The position numbers and the translations under genes are program-made. The notes beneath the pieces were generated by a model. It was not told the origin of the DNA, did not search any database, and saw nothing but the letters and a program-made list of their open reading frames with translations. Below, piece after piece: positions 1 through 14,260 of a stretch of DNA of 64,000 bases. The stretch is from Chaetorhynchus papuensis. Taxonomy: Eukaryota > Chordata > Aves > Passeriformes > Rhipiduridae. Every line of letters begins with the position of its first letter. The stretch's first letter is position 1. The stretch lies in assembly GCA_013396525.1 (NCBI GenBank), contig VWYX01001282.1, positions 62,001 to 126,000 of the forward strand. The letters run 5' to 3'.

Positions 1-3000
1 TCAGAATTAATTTTCCCTTTGTTTGCCTTAGCTAGAAAGGGCTGTGAAATTTGCAACAGCTTCTCCCTAAATGAGAACAGGGAAGAGAGAAACTCTGCAT
101 CCCTGCACGTGGCAGAGCCGGTCATCCCACGCCGCTCCCTCCCCTGCCCGCAGCTCTCCCACACTCGAGAGGTAGGGGTGTGCGATGGGGCGTGCTGTGC
201 ATGCTGAGTCACCGCCTGGGGTTAACACACCGGCCTTGCTACAGCAAAGACCCATTAGTGGAACAAAAGCGATGCTGACAGTTCCCAGTGCACAGCTAAC
301 GCTGATTAAAGGCCAGCTTGTGTCTCCGGGGGAGGAGGGCAAGAAGGGTGCCCAGGGCAGCCGCAGCGCTGACTCAGCCAGAATTGCCCCCGCAGGTCCC
401 CACACGGGGAGGGCCCCCAGCCCTTCTGGGGGTACACGGAAGCTTCCCTGGCACCTGTGCCAGTCCTACGGCATGTAGGTCTGGTGCCTTCAGGGGCAGC
501 CCCAGGATGGGCCAGAGCTGGAAAAGATGAGGCAGGCAGGGAAAGAGATGCTCCTGTCCATGCTGCGCACAGCAGGTGTCCCAGCTGGGACACATTTGCT
601 TGCTGGAGTAGTCTGCAAAAGAAGTTGCTATAGGCATGAATATTTAAATCTCCTTCCAATGGGTATCAAGCCAAATTCCACATCTCAGTTCCAGGGTGAA
701 TCAGGATGATCAGTACACACTGCTTCAGAGAACAGAAATGTGGAGGTAAGACCAAATGCCAGTGCCTTCCTCCAGAGGGGACGGAGTGCCTGGCCACTGC
801 AGATGTGGAGCTATTCTAGCTATTAATTCAGCAGAAAGGGAGGAGGAATCATAGCCCTGCAGGCTATTGGGTTTTTTTCATCTTTGCTTGGAGGGCTTAC
901 CTGGCAAAGCTGTTCCCTGAGGTCAGCAAGTTAGAGAACAGTGTCTGTTGAACAGACAACCTGTGACTCTTTTGCAAAGTTCCTCTGCTGAGTGAACATG
1001 ACTTTTCTCCATGAAATACTGCTATTCCCTTGGGAATATATGCTCTGAGAATGGGGCAGGAAAGAAAGAGGCAGCTAGACCTTCTCACCTTCTGGGATCT
1101 GCTTAAAAAAAGGCAGGGAAGTGTGTTTAAATTCCCTTTTCTTTTTCTCTGGGCTAGCTAGACTTGTCCTGGGCCCTAGGTGGATGGCACCAGCCAGATT
1201 GTATGCCTGGGTAGTGCATCCTGGCATAAGTATCCCAGTGTGGTCCTCCAGCATTGCCCAGCACCTCCATCCCACATGGCAGGACTGCACTGCAGCAGCT
1301 GGTCTGTTCAGGTGCATTAGCACCAGTGCTGGCTTTCCAGAGCAGCCTTCCCCGTGCCGCAGTTTGCTTTGGTTGTGCCCCAGCTGGGCAGCCCTGCGGC
1401 AGGCAGCAGAAGCGTGACGTGCAGACAGGCTTCAGCAAGCCGTGCCTGACACTAGATCCAACGCCTGGAGAAAACTGTCCTAATCCTGCCAGGTTTGCTC
1501 CTTACTGGCACCCACGTGAGCTAATCCTTCCCAGTGTGTACCCAACCCTCCCATTTCCTTCCCTGGGAAAGCTGTCAGCCTTCTTACCTGGCAGCATTGC
1601 ACTGGGTGGCAGAGCTGCCACCCATGGGGAGACCGGGAGCCACCCCTGCCGTGACCTGGGCTTCCACGCTGCAGAGACGGGCCAGCACCGGGGGCTGCCC
1701 TGGCTCACACCTCAGCAGCTTCCTCTGCAAACCTAACAGATGCTCACAGCAAAGAAACAGAAACCAAACCAGAAAAATGAGGCATCTGCAGAAATGCTTT
1801 ATTGGTGGGCTGCTGCTGGGTACTGCTGGTTCTGCTGGGGCTCCCTGCTCCTGTCAGGATCTACCTTTGCTGCTGTTTGCAGCCTCCTCAAGCTGCCTCT
1901 CCAGCACAAAAGCACACAGTGATCACGGCGGTGATCCCTGGGGATATTGCTGCACGATGGGAAAAGCAGCTACAACAGTGGTTGGGCGTGATGCTGAAGA
2001 AGTCATCTTCCTACTGTGTCCTTAATACAAATACTCTTATGGAAAATGAATCAGCCCTCTTTGGGCTTTTTTCCAGAGGCCCTTCTGACTAATTTTGTCC
2101 AAAACAGCCAGGCTGACCCTGCACAGCAGTGTGATGGTGGCAGACAGGACCTGCTCACGTTTGGGTGGAGGCAGGGAAAAACTGTTTTGCAGGCCTGCCC
2201 AAAAAATCCTCAGGCTGACTCTGCCAAAAACCACACCAAACATATGGTAAATGAAATCGCTGGCAGGGAGCTGGCTTGGATGGCAGGAGTGTTTCAGCAC
2301 TGTGGACTGCTTGTTAGCTGGCCTGAATTGTATTTATGCTGCTTTAAGCAGCTCCATATTTAAGGAAGAGAAGGCAAAGGAGAGGGCAATGCCAATTTTT
2401 TGGGTGTGCTTTTGATGCCTCTCCATGCACATTATTTTTCTGACGATGTTAGTATGGTCACAGTGCTTGTCCCATCCTGTGGTTAAGAGCACAACAGCAC
2501 CACAGAAGGTTTCACCTCCTCATATGGCAACAGTCTCCTGTGGAAAAGCAGACAGAAGGGTTTTTCTCTCTTGGAACAGGGACTCTGCCTTTCTCACCAT
2601 ATGAATGTCCTGTACATTTCATGGAGCTGATGAAATCACGTACAGATGGGATCCATCTTAACAAAGGCTCTTATTCACAGGGCAGGTTTCTCTGTGGCAT
2701 ATCTTGGGCCGTATCCCAGCTTGCACAGCCATATCAACCAAATGCATCCACAGAGCCAGGCACATTTCTGAGAGGATACCAGACACAGAGATGCTGTGCA
2801 CCTGCTGCTGTGATCAGCGTGACTTACTTGTGCAGCAGTTTGGCCCCTCTGGAAATCTGAGCCTTGGAGTCATGGCAATAAACACGCCTTTCCTCACATG
2901 ACAGCCTTTAAAAGGATTCAGGTACCCAGATACCATTTCCAGGATGCTGCCAGGTGCTGTGGAGAAAGCATGGCAGAGCAGCAAGATCATAAGAAAGAGG

Positions 3001-6000
3001 TGCCTGATGTCTTCCAAAATTTGACAGGCTAGGAATAGCTATAAGAATATCTGTGGTGGCTACAGCTACTGAAGGAGGATGAAAATAGAGCAGACAAATA
3101 GCAGTTCCTGTTCTTGAGTCTGGGGTGTCATTTTTCCTCCTGGAGCTAGAGTGATGCAGTGCCAGGGGCAGAGCTCACCTCCACCTTCATGGGCAGCTTT
3201 CCACCACCCTTTGCATGCTGCAGCTTGGAGCTAAACCATTCCCCAGCCCTACCCCATATCTTAGCTTCTCCTATCTCTCTGGAGGCTGTGGAATCCTGAC
3301 TATTGCACTGGCAAGGGGCTTTTTCAAGAGAAGGCAGGGGGACAGATACCTCAGAGGTGCTGTCCTGCTCCTGACTCCATGGGAACACCTTTCTGGGGCT
3401 GAGTGATCATCTGAGTCAACGGGATTGCCAAATCCCACATAATCTGTTTGTTCAATAACCAGATCCAGACAGGGAAAATCAAAGTTTCAGAGCAAACTTT
3501 TGGGCACAATCCAACCCAAACATGCATCAATAAACCCTTCCCCCTGCTTTTCCTTTCTTGATGTGCACTCAGCACTCAGTACCTTAGAAACATCTCACTA
3601 TCTGCCTATGCTCAAAAGGACAAAAAACAACAACAAAAGGAAATATATAGAGGGATGACTTAAGAGAGTTTGGAAGTCGCTTCCCATATGAAACACTCCT
3701 TTAGTCAAAGGCACAAAAAAGCATCAAAATTCACTGCCTGTGATGTAAACAACAGAAAGAAAAAGTCATCTGGAAGGACAAGATGATTCATACTGAGGAC
3801 CTGACTCGTAATATTCATCAGTGTTGAAATTGCCTCTGCAAGATGACTGCATGTGAAAACAGCACCAGCGAAATCCCAGCTTCTGCCACGAGAAGTATCA
3901 TTAGCGGCGGTGTGGTGTGGTGAGACTCCAGTGGCACAGCCCTTGCTCGGGTGAGTAATCGTAAGCCATCCGACCAGTCCCAGCTAAAACAGCACCGTCA
4001 TTCAGGTAAAACTGCTTCATGTAAGGGCAGCTGCAGCACACTGGAGCACACTCAGGCTCTGCAGCCCTCTCCAACAGCAAAACACAAGGGTTTTTTCTTG
4101 GCCTTGCAAAAATTCCTGCTGAGGGCTTCCTTACAAAGATGCTGCTCAAGCTGAATGCTTGAGGAAGACTGGAAAATTTGGCCAGTCTTTTCCTTTATGT
4201 TAATTGACCTGAGCCAAGCAGTAACAGGGCAAAAAAGGCCATGCTGACTTTATGCATTGTTAGGAGATACCTTCCCCTGCACATTTGAATCTGTTTACTT
4301 AATCTTCAGGCCTTTACCCATGAATATTAAATTCCTTGATCACTATGCATTAGGAGTCATCTTCACACCATCTGTTTGTATTTGTCATCTAACCCTTGTA
4401 AATAATAAAATGTACTTTGTTCTCAAGTTCATGGATCCTAGCAGGAGAGCAATTACTGTTGAGGAAAAGTACTGTGTGAAACTATTGGCAGTGACAGGAC
4501 TCTTTTTTAGCCCCCCATCTCGCCACTATACAGTAATTAAATGAAGGCAAATATCTGGCCCAAAGAGCGATGCTTAGCTTCCATGGTTTCTTTGAAGGGC
4601 CAGAAGAGATGAAGGAGGGCTCTACATCTCTGAAAGTGATGCAGGCACTCCTGCCTATGCTTCTAAAAGAAGGCAATGTCAGAAGAGAAGGCTGCACTTC
4701 AGGGGAGCAGCCTTTCTGAGAGTCAGGCATGCCAACAGGAACTAGCTGCTCTGCTCAGGCAGAAATATAACCGGGGTTGGCAGGAATGGCTGTGGCTGTT
4801 TGACAGGGTGGCCTGGGCAGCTGGCCTGGGCAAACTTCCTATGAGCTACTGGCAGGGAAGAAACATCTGAGGAAGAAACAGGTAAATAAGCAGATACACA
4901 GTGTTTCTCTCACACCTGGGAGTGCCAGTAAAGAAGTGAAATTGTCACCCATCAGCTGAGAGGTAAAGTTCAGAGAAGGCTAGGCAAATATCAAGGGAAA
5001 ACAGTGATCAAGTGCAGTTGTTACAATACGAAATTAATCCTTAGAGGGACCCCTGCCTGAAAATTTTATTAGATCATGCAATGAGAACAGCCTTGACACA
5101 TCTTACCAAGGTTCAATTTCAACTTTATCAACGCAGATAAATGTGTGCATCCCTAGGACAGTGGACCCATGAGTAAGGAAAAAAACATGTGCCGTGGTTG
5201 AATACCTCTATGGACAACAAAAGCTGGCTGGCGAGCACACCGCATGGGCACAGTGCCTTGGGGAGCCAGTCAGAGACATACTTTGCAGCACACTCACAAT
5301 GATTTACATCCCCTAAGGATTTGTCTCTCTGTGCTCCTATAAATTATCCTATATGCCAGGCAACTATCAATAAGCACTCAAATTGTTACCGTCTAGTTAA
5401 AACCTAATGTAGTTAGGTAAAGAAGGGATCGTTTAGGAGATTAAATGGAATCATATTATTTTTATCTGACACATTTGTAGCAACAAATTTAGGCAAGAGA
5501 ATGGTTGTCAAATATTTGTTTAACTGGAAGAGTTATCTGGGCTTGGACAAGATACCACTTGCCACTGTGCTCAGCCTTGCAAACATCCCACACCAGGAGG
5601 TTACCTATTAAGTGATAGACAATATAACTTGTTAATTGTTAGAGCATTATGACCTTAGACTTTGCCCAGGTATTTAATAACACCATCTGCTGTCTAGGTC
5701 TGCAATACTATTATTTTTACATGAGGATTACTCTTCTTTCTCCACGAAAAAGGTTGCAATAACCGTGCTAAACAAGAGCAGAGCAGCATGGTATTTAAAG
5801 CCGACTCTCCAAGTAAAATACACAGGAGATCCAGCTCACCCAGAATATCCCAGATGCATTGTCTTGAATCTGGAAATCTTGATGTGCTGAAGGCTGGGTG
5901 CTTGTGATCCAGCCTTGTGGACTACACTCAGGAAAAACCTTGTCTTGCCTGAGAACAAGCTGGGAGTGAACTGCACTCTGGTGCAGGCTGCCAGTCACTT

Positions 6001-8135
6001 TGCTCTTTCTGTCACCGTTGCTGTTTCCTTCACCAAAACAACAGCAATGGTCCAAAGGCCACCATTTAGGAATCACTGTGCCTTCAGATCTTTTTCTCTT
6101 TGATAACATGCTTTTAAAGCATGTGCATTTAACACCAAGTAATCACATTTATCAGGTTTTCCAATCCTCTTCTTGCTGACAGTGATGTGATTTTTGGCTT
6201 TGGCTTCATAGGGAATTTAGGGGAGGGAAAAAACCAGTGAATTTCTCCCAGCTGGTGTCTTCTGGCCAGTGTTTCCATGGGGTTTTATGTAAAGCCATTC
6301 CCAGTGCACTAGAAACCTGAACCTACTGGATTCGGTGACAAAAGTCCTAACAACTGAGATGAGCCAGTTTCTCACTCTGGAATGTTGTAAGTTTTGTGCA
6401 AATAGTCTTTTCCTCCAAATAAAGAGAAGCTGAAACCTGGTAGCTGGTGAGCTGCCAGATAAAGGAGGAAGCATTAGAGGTGTGAACACCAAAGTGCTCC
6501 AAAAAACAAGGCCAAGAGAAAGAGTGTACTTTAAATTTAAAAGTGCACATTTGTAATGTTTTGGGGTTTTTTAAATGTTTTTATTTTGCTTACTGCTCAT
6601 TGGTGTACGTTTGAGGAACAAAACAATCATGAATCCTCCACACTCCCCAGCTTAATTCCTATATGAGACCTAGGAGGTGGAGTGCTTTACTTGGCACTCT
6701 GTTGCAAGAAAGAGGTCAAATATGAAACTGAACATATGAATATAATTAGGAGGGTATGTAAAATATGGGGGCTGGATGTCTTAACAGTGTCCGAAGCAGG
6801 CATGTCTTGACATGCCATTGGTTGAAAAGGATTTTAAGTATTCCAGTCTGTCGGACAGTGTATCTGATTACATCTGAAAAGAGTTTCTTAGTCTTTTGCT
6901 CATATGATTTTTCTCATATTTCAAGTGTAGAAGTTTGATTCTGAAAGCCTAGTGTGCAGAAACATTCACATCTTTTTGAAGTATGTGAAACAATATCTTT
7001 TTATTACCAATGCTAGTTCTGGAAGAAGATGTGAAAAAGTCCAGATTCTTCCCACTTGCCCTGTATCCATTCTGAGGCAAAGAGAGTTCTAAGGACATTT
7101 ATGTATGCTACCTGGAGGTGCATATAGCAGGCTGTGATGAGATTTTTCATCAATTTGTAAACAGAGAAACTGGTATTTTCATATCATATACAGTTGAGTA
7201 GAATTTCTTGCTGTTGTTTCACAAATTACAAAGGAATGGCTAAAATCTGTGCCAAAAGTATGCACAGAAATCTATCTTTACTCTTTGCCTATGATTTACA
7301 TTTTCTTTTAAACCTTTCCAAGTGAAGCAGTAGGCAAAACCCCCGGCAACTAGAAGCATGTGCAAGGATGCAGAAAGCTTTAGAATATGTTTCCACACCC
7401 TGCTGACCTATTCATCAAAAAGTCTGCCAAAACACGTAACTCTTAGTCTAAAACAAAATTCACAAGAAAGGGCCTCTCTTGCATTACCATACTTCTTTCC
7501 AGGTTGTGTGCCACTGCAGGATCTCCCAGAGGAAGAGGAGCTGAGCCCATTATGTGACTTTCCTGTCCTCCCCAGGTGTTTTCCCAGCTCCTTGGCAGAG
7601 GGGGACACTGGCAGGAGTGATGATCCTTCAGCTCTGATGGTGGGCCAGGCTGGGACTCTGAGCTAAGCCAAGCAGATGCAATGGTCCTCTGGATGAGGCA
7701 GGAGTGAGCTGTCAGCTGCAGGACTGCTTGACCTCACATTAAGCGGTGCAGTGCATCGTCACCTCAGGCCAAATGCCGCTCTAGTGAAAATTCAGTGACT
7801 TAGCAGGGCTGCCCCCAGCAGGAACTATGATTCCCTGTGATCACTGGCTTACTGAGGTTGGGAGTGGTGAGTGATACTAGGTTTAGATGTGCCTGACTCC
7901 TTTTCCCAGCTCTCTCTCCATTTGAATCACCATCCTGGTTTATGAGCATGGTGCACTCCTAGGGTGAGGTTCTCACAATCCCAGAGAGCATCTGTGGAGC
8001 CATAAATGTGACAGCAGTGGCTTCAAATGGAAAGTAGGCCCCCTTACTGAAGTAGACATGAGAGTATATTCCTCACCTCATACCTGCATTGCATATACCA
8101 ATTTTTGAGATTTTAATACAAACTCCCATTTTATT
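1..8135. other. Gene-free flanking DNA upstream of IRF2BP2
   Basis: No protein gene can be supported here. All open frames are short, overlap on both strands and have no recognisable domain. The DNA is single-copy in appearance with ordinary base composition and no clear LINE or LTR. Stretches at about 5.0-5.8 kb and 6.5-7.3 kb are AT-rich. Undetected exons of non-coding transcripts or enhancers are possible but nothing in the sequence identifies them. Confidence 0.6.
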
Positions 8136-8162
8136 TACACACACACACACATGCACACATGT
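8136..8162. repeat. (CA)n microsatellite, slightly interrupted
   Basis: A run of about eight CA units is followed by an ATG interruption and more CA/TG. It is a simple sequence repeat with no other feature attached. Confidence 0.85.
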
Positions 8163-11100
8163 GTTTTATTCTAGTTTTGTACCTATCAAACATAGGCCCA
8201 ATAAGAACAGCAAAGGAAAAATCATGCTGGTAGGTAAATGTTTTTTTAGTGCTACTGAGTGATAAGGACACCCCTCTGCAGTGAAGAAGAGAAGTCCTGT
8301 GCAGGGGTTTCCCCACATTATCATTATTGGTGATGGAGGCAGGGCTGTCATCTTGCTCTGCAGGATAAGGAGCCCAGCCTTTAAGCTACTCAGGTCCTGG
8401 CAGGAAATCAGACCCATCTCCAGAGTGGCCCTGTGCCCCTGGGAAGCCCTGCTGGTCCATGTGTCCCTCCCTCCTCCTCAGTGTGCACTCTGGCAGCTTG
8501 GGGAGGGTTGTCACAGCTGTTGGTGGGTGATGGGACGACACCTGTGGGTGCAGCATGAGGGGCTTCTGCAGCAGCTCCAAAGTGATGCCGCTGCTGAGGT
8601 CCCTTCCCAGCCACCCATCCCGACCTGCTCCCTTTTGCCCCAGAAGCACCCCAGGCACAGCAGGAGGGTGACACCGCGGCAGGCTGCACTGCAGCTGTTG
8701 GTGCTGCCAGGTTTGCTCCAGCAGCCACACAAGCAAAATGCCGAGGGCAGTGCTGGCAGAACCAAGAGGTGGGGTGGGGCAGAGCAGGACCACTTCTTCT
8801 GGTGACAGCACCAGCTCTCTGTGCCCACCAAAGCAGAGCTGCAGGTGTGCTGCATGCTCTCCTCTGGTAGGTCATGCAGCTCACGCCCAAGGCCATCTGG
8901 ATCAAAGACAGGATGAGACAGTGCTCCGGAAACCAGGGCCAAGCTCTTCTCTTCAGCATGGTGCTCTGGGGTGGTGATTTGGTCTGCTATTATGTAAGAT
9001 TTAACAAAAGCTGTATAACAAAACTATTTTAAGTAAGAATGTTAATTGAAGGCTGAGTCAGGCTGCAGCTAAAGCAGAGATGTTTTTGAGAGGCTTGTAC
9101 TCTTTTTCATTTGGTCTGTATTTTTTCCACTTAATTACAATGTGTGTGGAACAGCAGTTAGCAATAATAGTAACTGGCAAAGGGAAAATGGATGATCAAG
9201 ATGATCGTCCCCTTGCCTCTGGATCAGCCCCTGAAACCCATCCCAAATCTGCAATATTCAAAAGTCATTCACCTCCAAGGCTGCATGAGGCATACAGAAG
9301 TGCAAGCAGACCGTGGAGCAAAGAGGCAGCTGCTTGGTGCTCCTCATCATGATGGACTCCATTTGGAAACTGGTGAGATGTGATAGGGGGAGGCTTGTCG
9401 AGGGATGCCTGTCCAACACCTTCCAAGAGCACATGCAAGAATCAGCAGCAAGTGGCAGCCGTGCAAGCAGCCTCTGCAGCTGCCCCTGCAAGCTCGCTGG
9501 CACGGCCATTCCTCAAGCAAGACGCGAGGTCCTTCGCAGGACCCACTGTGGAAATGACTGGTCCTCATCCAGTCCTGTTTGGGAGACCAAGCGATACGCA
9601 AGTCCCAGCCTTTGGCAAGTTCCTTTAATGACTGGAATGTGCAGGAGGAGACTGAGTTTAATTGCCAGTCCCAGCACAGGTCTACCAGTTATTAATGTTG
9701 CTGGTGTTCTTTTAATCGAATATGAACTCAACTGTACTTCCTAGCAGGCACCTCCTTCTGGAGCTCAGCATGAGCAGAAGGGATGTGGGTGCCTAGAAAA
9801 GGGATGTGTATGATTTTTTTGGCTGAAAGTACACATGGACAGAATGAAGTAATGCAATACAACTCTGCTGTTTAAGTTTACAAATACATCATTAATGCCT
9901 AAACTTGTAAGTATTGCTCCCTCAGCATTGCTACACAGTAGTATACTACTCATATGACAGAATGTACAAGAAGACAAAAATATCCTTTTTTACTTGTTTT
10001 TACTTAGCATATTAGACTGCAGTCAGCAAAAAGATAAGGCTATGGGCCGAAGCATGGAGAGGAGCATTTCCTCCCCACTCTGACTGCCCAGAATGCTCCC
10101 TAAGGGGTTTCCAGCAGAGGAGGGGCACTGCCTGAGCATCAGAAGGAGAGAAAGGGAGAGAATGAGAGGAAATGCTGGGAGGCCAAAACCAAATTTTGTT
10201 TGCATTTTGTGTTTTCTCAGATTTCGGCACATTTCTGTTGACTCTGGTCTCATTGTAAAATTGAAATAGTATAGCTGCAATGACTAGCAGAAACATGGGC
10301 ACCCCAACAATATCTCAGTGTGCCTGGGACAAACCAAGGCTGCAGCCTGATGAACCATTTTGCAGCCTTTGCATGCCAATGATCAAAATTCCTCCTGAAG
10401 GAAGACTGGGCTGTTCAAGGGACTCTCCCGTAGGAGCTGCCCACTGCTCCCTGTATTAGAGTCCTTCCCCTTAAGAGCAACCCCCTTGAGGTGGGGGGGA
10501 TAGGGGAGCATAAGAAGGGCACCAGCATAGTGCATCTTGCTGCCAAGCTAGGTGGGCATGTCTGGTTTGCTACCCAGCGTTTGGTGGCTATAGAATCCTA
10601 GCAATTGCAAGGGAATCGGAGAGGGAATCCATCTCCCCTTTTGTCTCCCCCGAGTATTTTTGAACTAGCTGATCTGTGTGGATGCCAAACCCACCAGCAC
10701 CTGCCTCCCAAAGCCCCCAGCCCTTCCAGGTGTCTGTGCCCTGCAGGGAGGATGAGACAACTGCTGCTGTGCGAGTAGAAAAATGGGATTGTGAAATGGC
10801 TGGCGCTGCCAGGAAGCCCGGAGATCAGCAGCAGCACTGTCTCCCTTCAGCTGGGCTGCCTGCCCCACTGGTGGTGGTCCTGTCCTGCCCTAAACTGGGG
10901 GGCCACCAGCCATCAAGGCAGGGAGGCTTTTGGGACGGCGAGTTCTTCTGGCAGGCCCAGGAGGTGATTTGCCAGCTGGAGCTGTCAGCAAGCGCCAGTT
11001 TGCTGCTTCAGGGGGATGTTTGGGTAATGCAGGAACTCCCATGTTGGAAACAGCATTAATAGCCCTGGCCCACACTTTGAGAAGGTCTGGTCCTCGGTTT

Positions 11101-14100
11101 TGACTTTTATTTTGTGTGAGGACCCTACTGCCAACTCCCACAAGCAGGGAAAAAGCACTTCCCAGCCTGAACTCCCCAGCCCATCTGAGAAAGCCCTTGG
11201 CGCAGCCTCCTTGGGGCTCCTCTTTGTGCTTTGCTCAGGCACACCAGCACTTCCACACACGCAGAAAGGGAAGCTCTGCCCCTCTGCAGCTATTCGGGGC
11301 TCTGCAAGCTGCATCGACATGGGCTCAGGGGAATGAAGCACAGACAAGGAATACAACTATCCAGGAGCCTAAAACGAAGGAGCTTTAAAGCCGTCTGTAA
11401 TTTTTTCAACAGACGATCTGTTTCTGCTCTTATTTTGTAACGTTTCCTGTGGAGTCCTCGCCCCTGTCCAATTTTCTGAGGGTATTTGGAAGCCTGTCGA
11501 TTCCCGCACAGAAGGCAGGGAGCAGAGCCAGCGCAGTGTCACGGAAGGGTCACTGCTTCCTGGGCTTCCTGTTTATTTTGGGAAGGGGTCACCCGGCCAG
11601 CCGGCCGCTCTGCCTGCGCCCCGGGAAGCCCCCGGCCACCACATTCCTGCCCCCCTCGCCCGTGGCTGCAGACAATTGCTGACTGTGGCTCGAAATGCAG
11701 AGCACCAAGGCGGGGTGTAAATGGGATAACCCGACATGCCTATTTACTCAGCCTGGGGATAAGGGGCGGAAGCTTTTCCACATCAATTGCCCTTTCTTCT
11801 GGTATCTGGAAGTGTCTCTGAAGATTTTCGTTCTCTTCGGAGGGTAATAACCTCTGAATTTCTCAAGTATTTCCATGATCTTTTCCTTGCTGCTTTTTTT
11901 CTACTTCTACTTGAAAAGAGGGCATAAAGTCAACTGCGCTGTTAAAAACAGAATTGTCTCCTTTTTTAAAGAAAGCATGCAAATTTTGCTCCCAGCTGCC
12001 TTGAGCAGAGCCCACCAATGGAGCAGAAGCTGTAGCACCCAGGCTCTTGCTCACAGTGCGAGTCTTTGGTAACTAGCCCTGCCCAAGCTGTCTAGAGCAA
12101 AGCATTGGAGCAGAATAGGAGCACACATCACATCTCCGTATTTTGGGATACATCCGTGAATTAATGGTAAACTACTGTCCTGTTGCTGTTTCCTTTTTTA
12201 GGCAGGCTCTGCTTAGGTGCCTTGCAGCTCTTCAGAAGTTAACACCAAACAGCAGCATTCAATGCAGCTGTCTTCAAGGAGTTAATAAAAGGCCCCATGT
12301 ATGGCAAATATCAGACACTGAGTAGCTGCTTGAGTCCCTCTCAATCCTCTGGCACGTCCTGCCTCACGTTGAGCTAGTGCAGTGACCTCTCTCCGGCCTC
12401 AGTGGAGTATTTTTGTGCCAGTGGCTCTGTCAGCTCCTGCCATCAGCAGTCAGCTCCAGGCTGTGGGGCAGCCGTCAGCACGCTGCTGATGAGCGGCTCT
12501 TGGGGAAGCGTGCTCTCATCCTGCAAGCCCATAAGTGCACACAGCTTTACATTCATAGTGATGCTCCTGTGAATAAAGTTGTAACTGGTTGTAAACATCT
12601 GCAGGATCAGTGGCTTACCATGAGCCTGTCCAAAGCCTATTTATGTCAACAAGCTGTGCCTGATGACACTCTCATTTGCATCAGTATCATTTTTTCCCCT
12701 ATAGCACTAGATTAAACATTGTTGGCCTAGAATCACCTGCATCTGACTAAATCCAAAACTCCGAGGACTATATTCTCAGCCTCTCCTCTCTCAGTTCTGG
12801 GAGAGCAACCTCCATAATTCATTATGGATCCGTGAAGGAGAGGTGGTAGCACCCTTCAGCATAATTGCCCTTCCAAACTTGGCTCTGACCATTTTGATAT
12901 TACCCGGCAGGACTTGAGCCACAACAGAAGGATGCAAATAAGAGCCGTGGAGGAAGCAGTGCATATCTGCTGGAGAAGGACATGAGACAGTCCTCAATCA
13001 GAAGGGAAAGAAGAATGCCAAGGGCAGAGGGCAGCAGGTGAGGAGCACTTGTTTGGACACAGAAGGAAGGGGAGGCCCCGTGGGGGATAGGTATGTGAGT
13101 GAAGTGCAGGCTGGGGGCACAGTTCTGGGACAAGGGTCTGCATGCGATCACTGCTGCCAGTGCAGAGGATAGGTGGGAAAGGATGTAAGACCCTGCAGGA
13201 AGGAAGAGAAGCACAGCAAGATCTCAGTGCGGTTCACTGACAAAAGCAAAAAAACACATGGTGAGAAAAGGCATGGCATTGATGTGGGGGTGGCAAACAG
13301 AATTCATCTCAAAGAGCTGCCCCACTCCAACCTCTCCTCTCCCCTCCTTCCCTCACCCATGACACTGGGCACACCAGAACAAGACAAAAACCTTCCACAC
13401 TGTACTGGACCCTCATCCATGCCACCATGGTGCTCCTTGGTCAGGGACTGCCCCAGAGCTTCACAGCCCTGCACCCCGTAAGATATTGTCCAGCACTCAC
13501 TGCTCCTATCTATAGCCTTGGAGTGTTGCAGCAAGGGGCGTTTCACAGAGATCGGGCACAAAGGGATGGTTTCTGTTTCAAAAAGGAGAAAAAAAGAACA
13601 AGAGACAAACGCATTATTTGTTCGATTCCTGCGCAGTTACTGCTGTAACAGTCAGCAGCTTTGAGCTATTTTTTTTGTGATTTGATACATAAACCACATT
13701 TCCTATGTAGCACTGCCACAATTTTTTTATCAGCTTTTTGACATTGAGCTTGGTAACATGATTTTGTTGGGGTTTTTTTTCCCTTTTCCACCAGAATGAA
13801 TTCAAAGGCAGCAAATGCGGCAAAACCAGAATACTGCTCATCTTGACTTTTCCATGCAGCTAGTTTTCATTAAAAATAAAGGAAAATAAATACAGATCAC
13901 ATTTTCTGTCCTGCAGTCAAAAGCCTGCCACAGCTCAAAGCTTTGCTTTCTTCTTACCCTGCAGCCTCGCTCAGCTAGCACTCCAGCTCTGCTCATGATC
14001 TGAAATGCGCAAACACACTGTTTCTTGGCTTTCCACCAGTATATATAAATATATGTAATTTTTTCCTTCGGAGAACCTGGAGGCTAAAGCAAGAGGGCAA

Positions 14101-14228
14101 AGGAGTACGTGACTAAAACATCCAAACTTCCTCTTTCATAAGCCATCACATGATGAAGTGCAATTACAATTCCTGCCTTGTCCCTGCCAATTGCAGGCGC
14201 ATTGCCTCACCCGAGAAACCCGGCTTCT
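8163..14228. other. Gene-free flanking DNA
   Basis: I see no supported gene. A GC- and CpG-richer patch lies at about 11.45-11.78 kb, with GGCC-type runs near 11.59-11.64 kb, and might be a regulatory element of the downstream gene. That is inference from composition only. The 13.6-13.9 kb stretch is AT-rich with T runs. Confidence 0.55.
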
Positions 14229-14229
14229 T

Positions 14230-14260
14230 CCCCCCCCCCGTGTGTGTGTGTGTGTGTGTG
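14230..14260. repeat. C10 followed by (GT)10 microsatellite
   Basis: Ten C residues (14230-14239) are followed directly by about ten GT units (14240-14260). The repeat sits at the upstream edge of the IRF2BP2 CpG island. Confidence 0.9.
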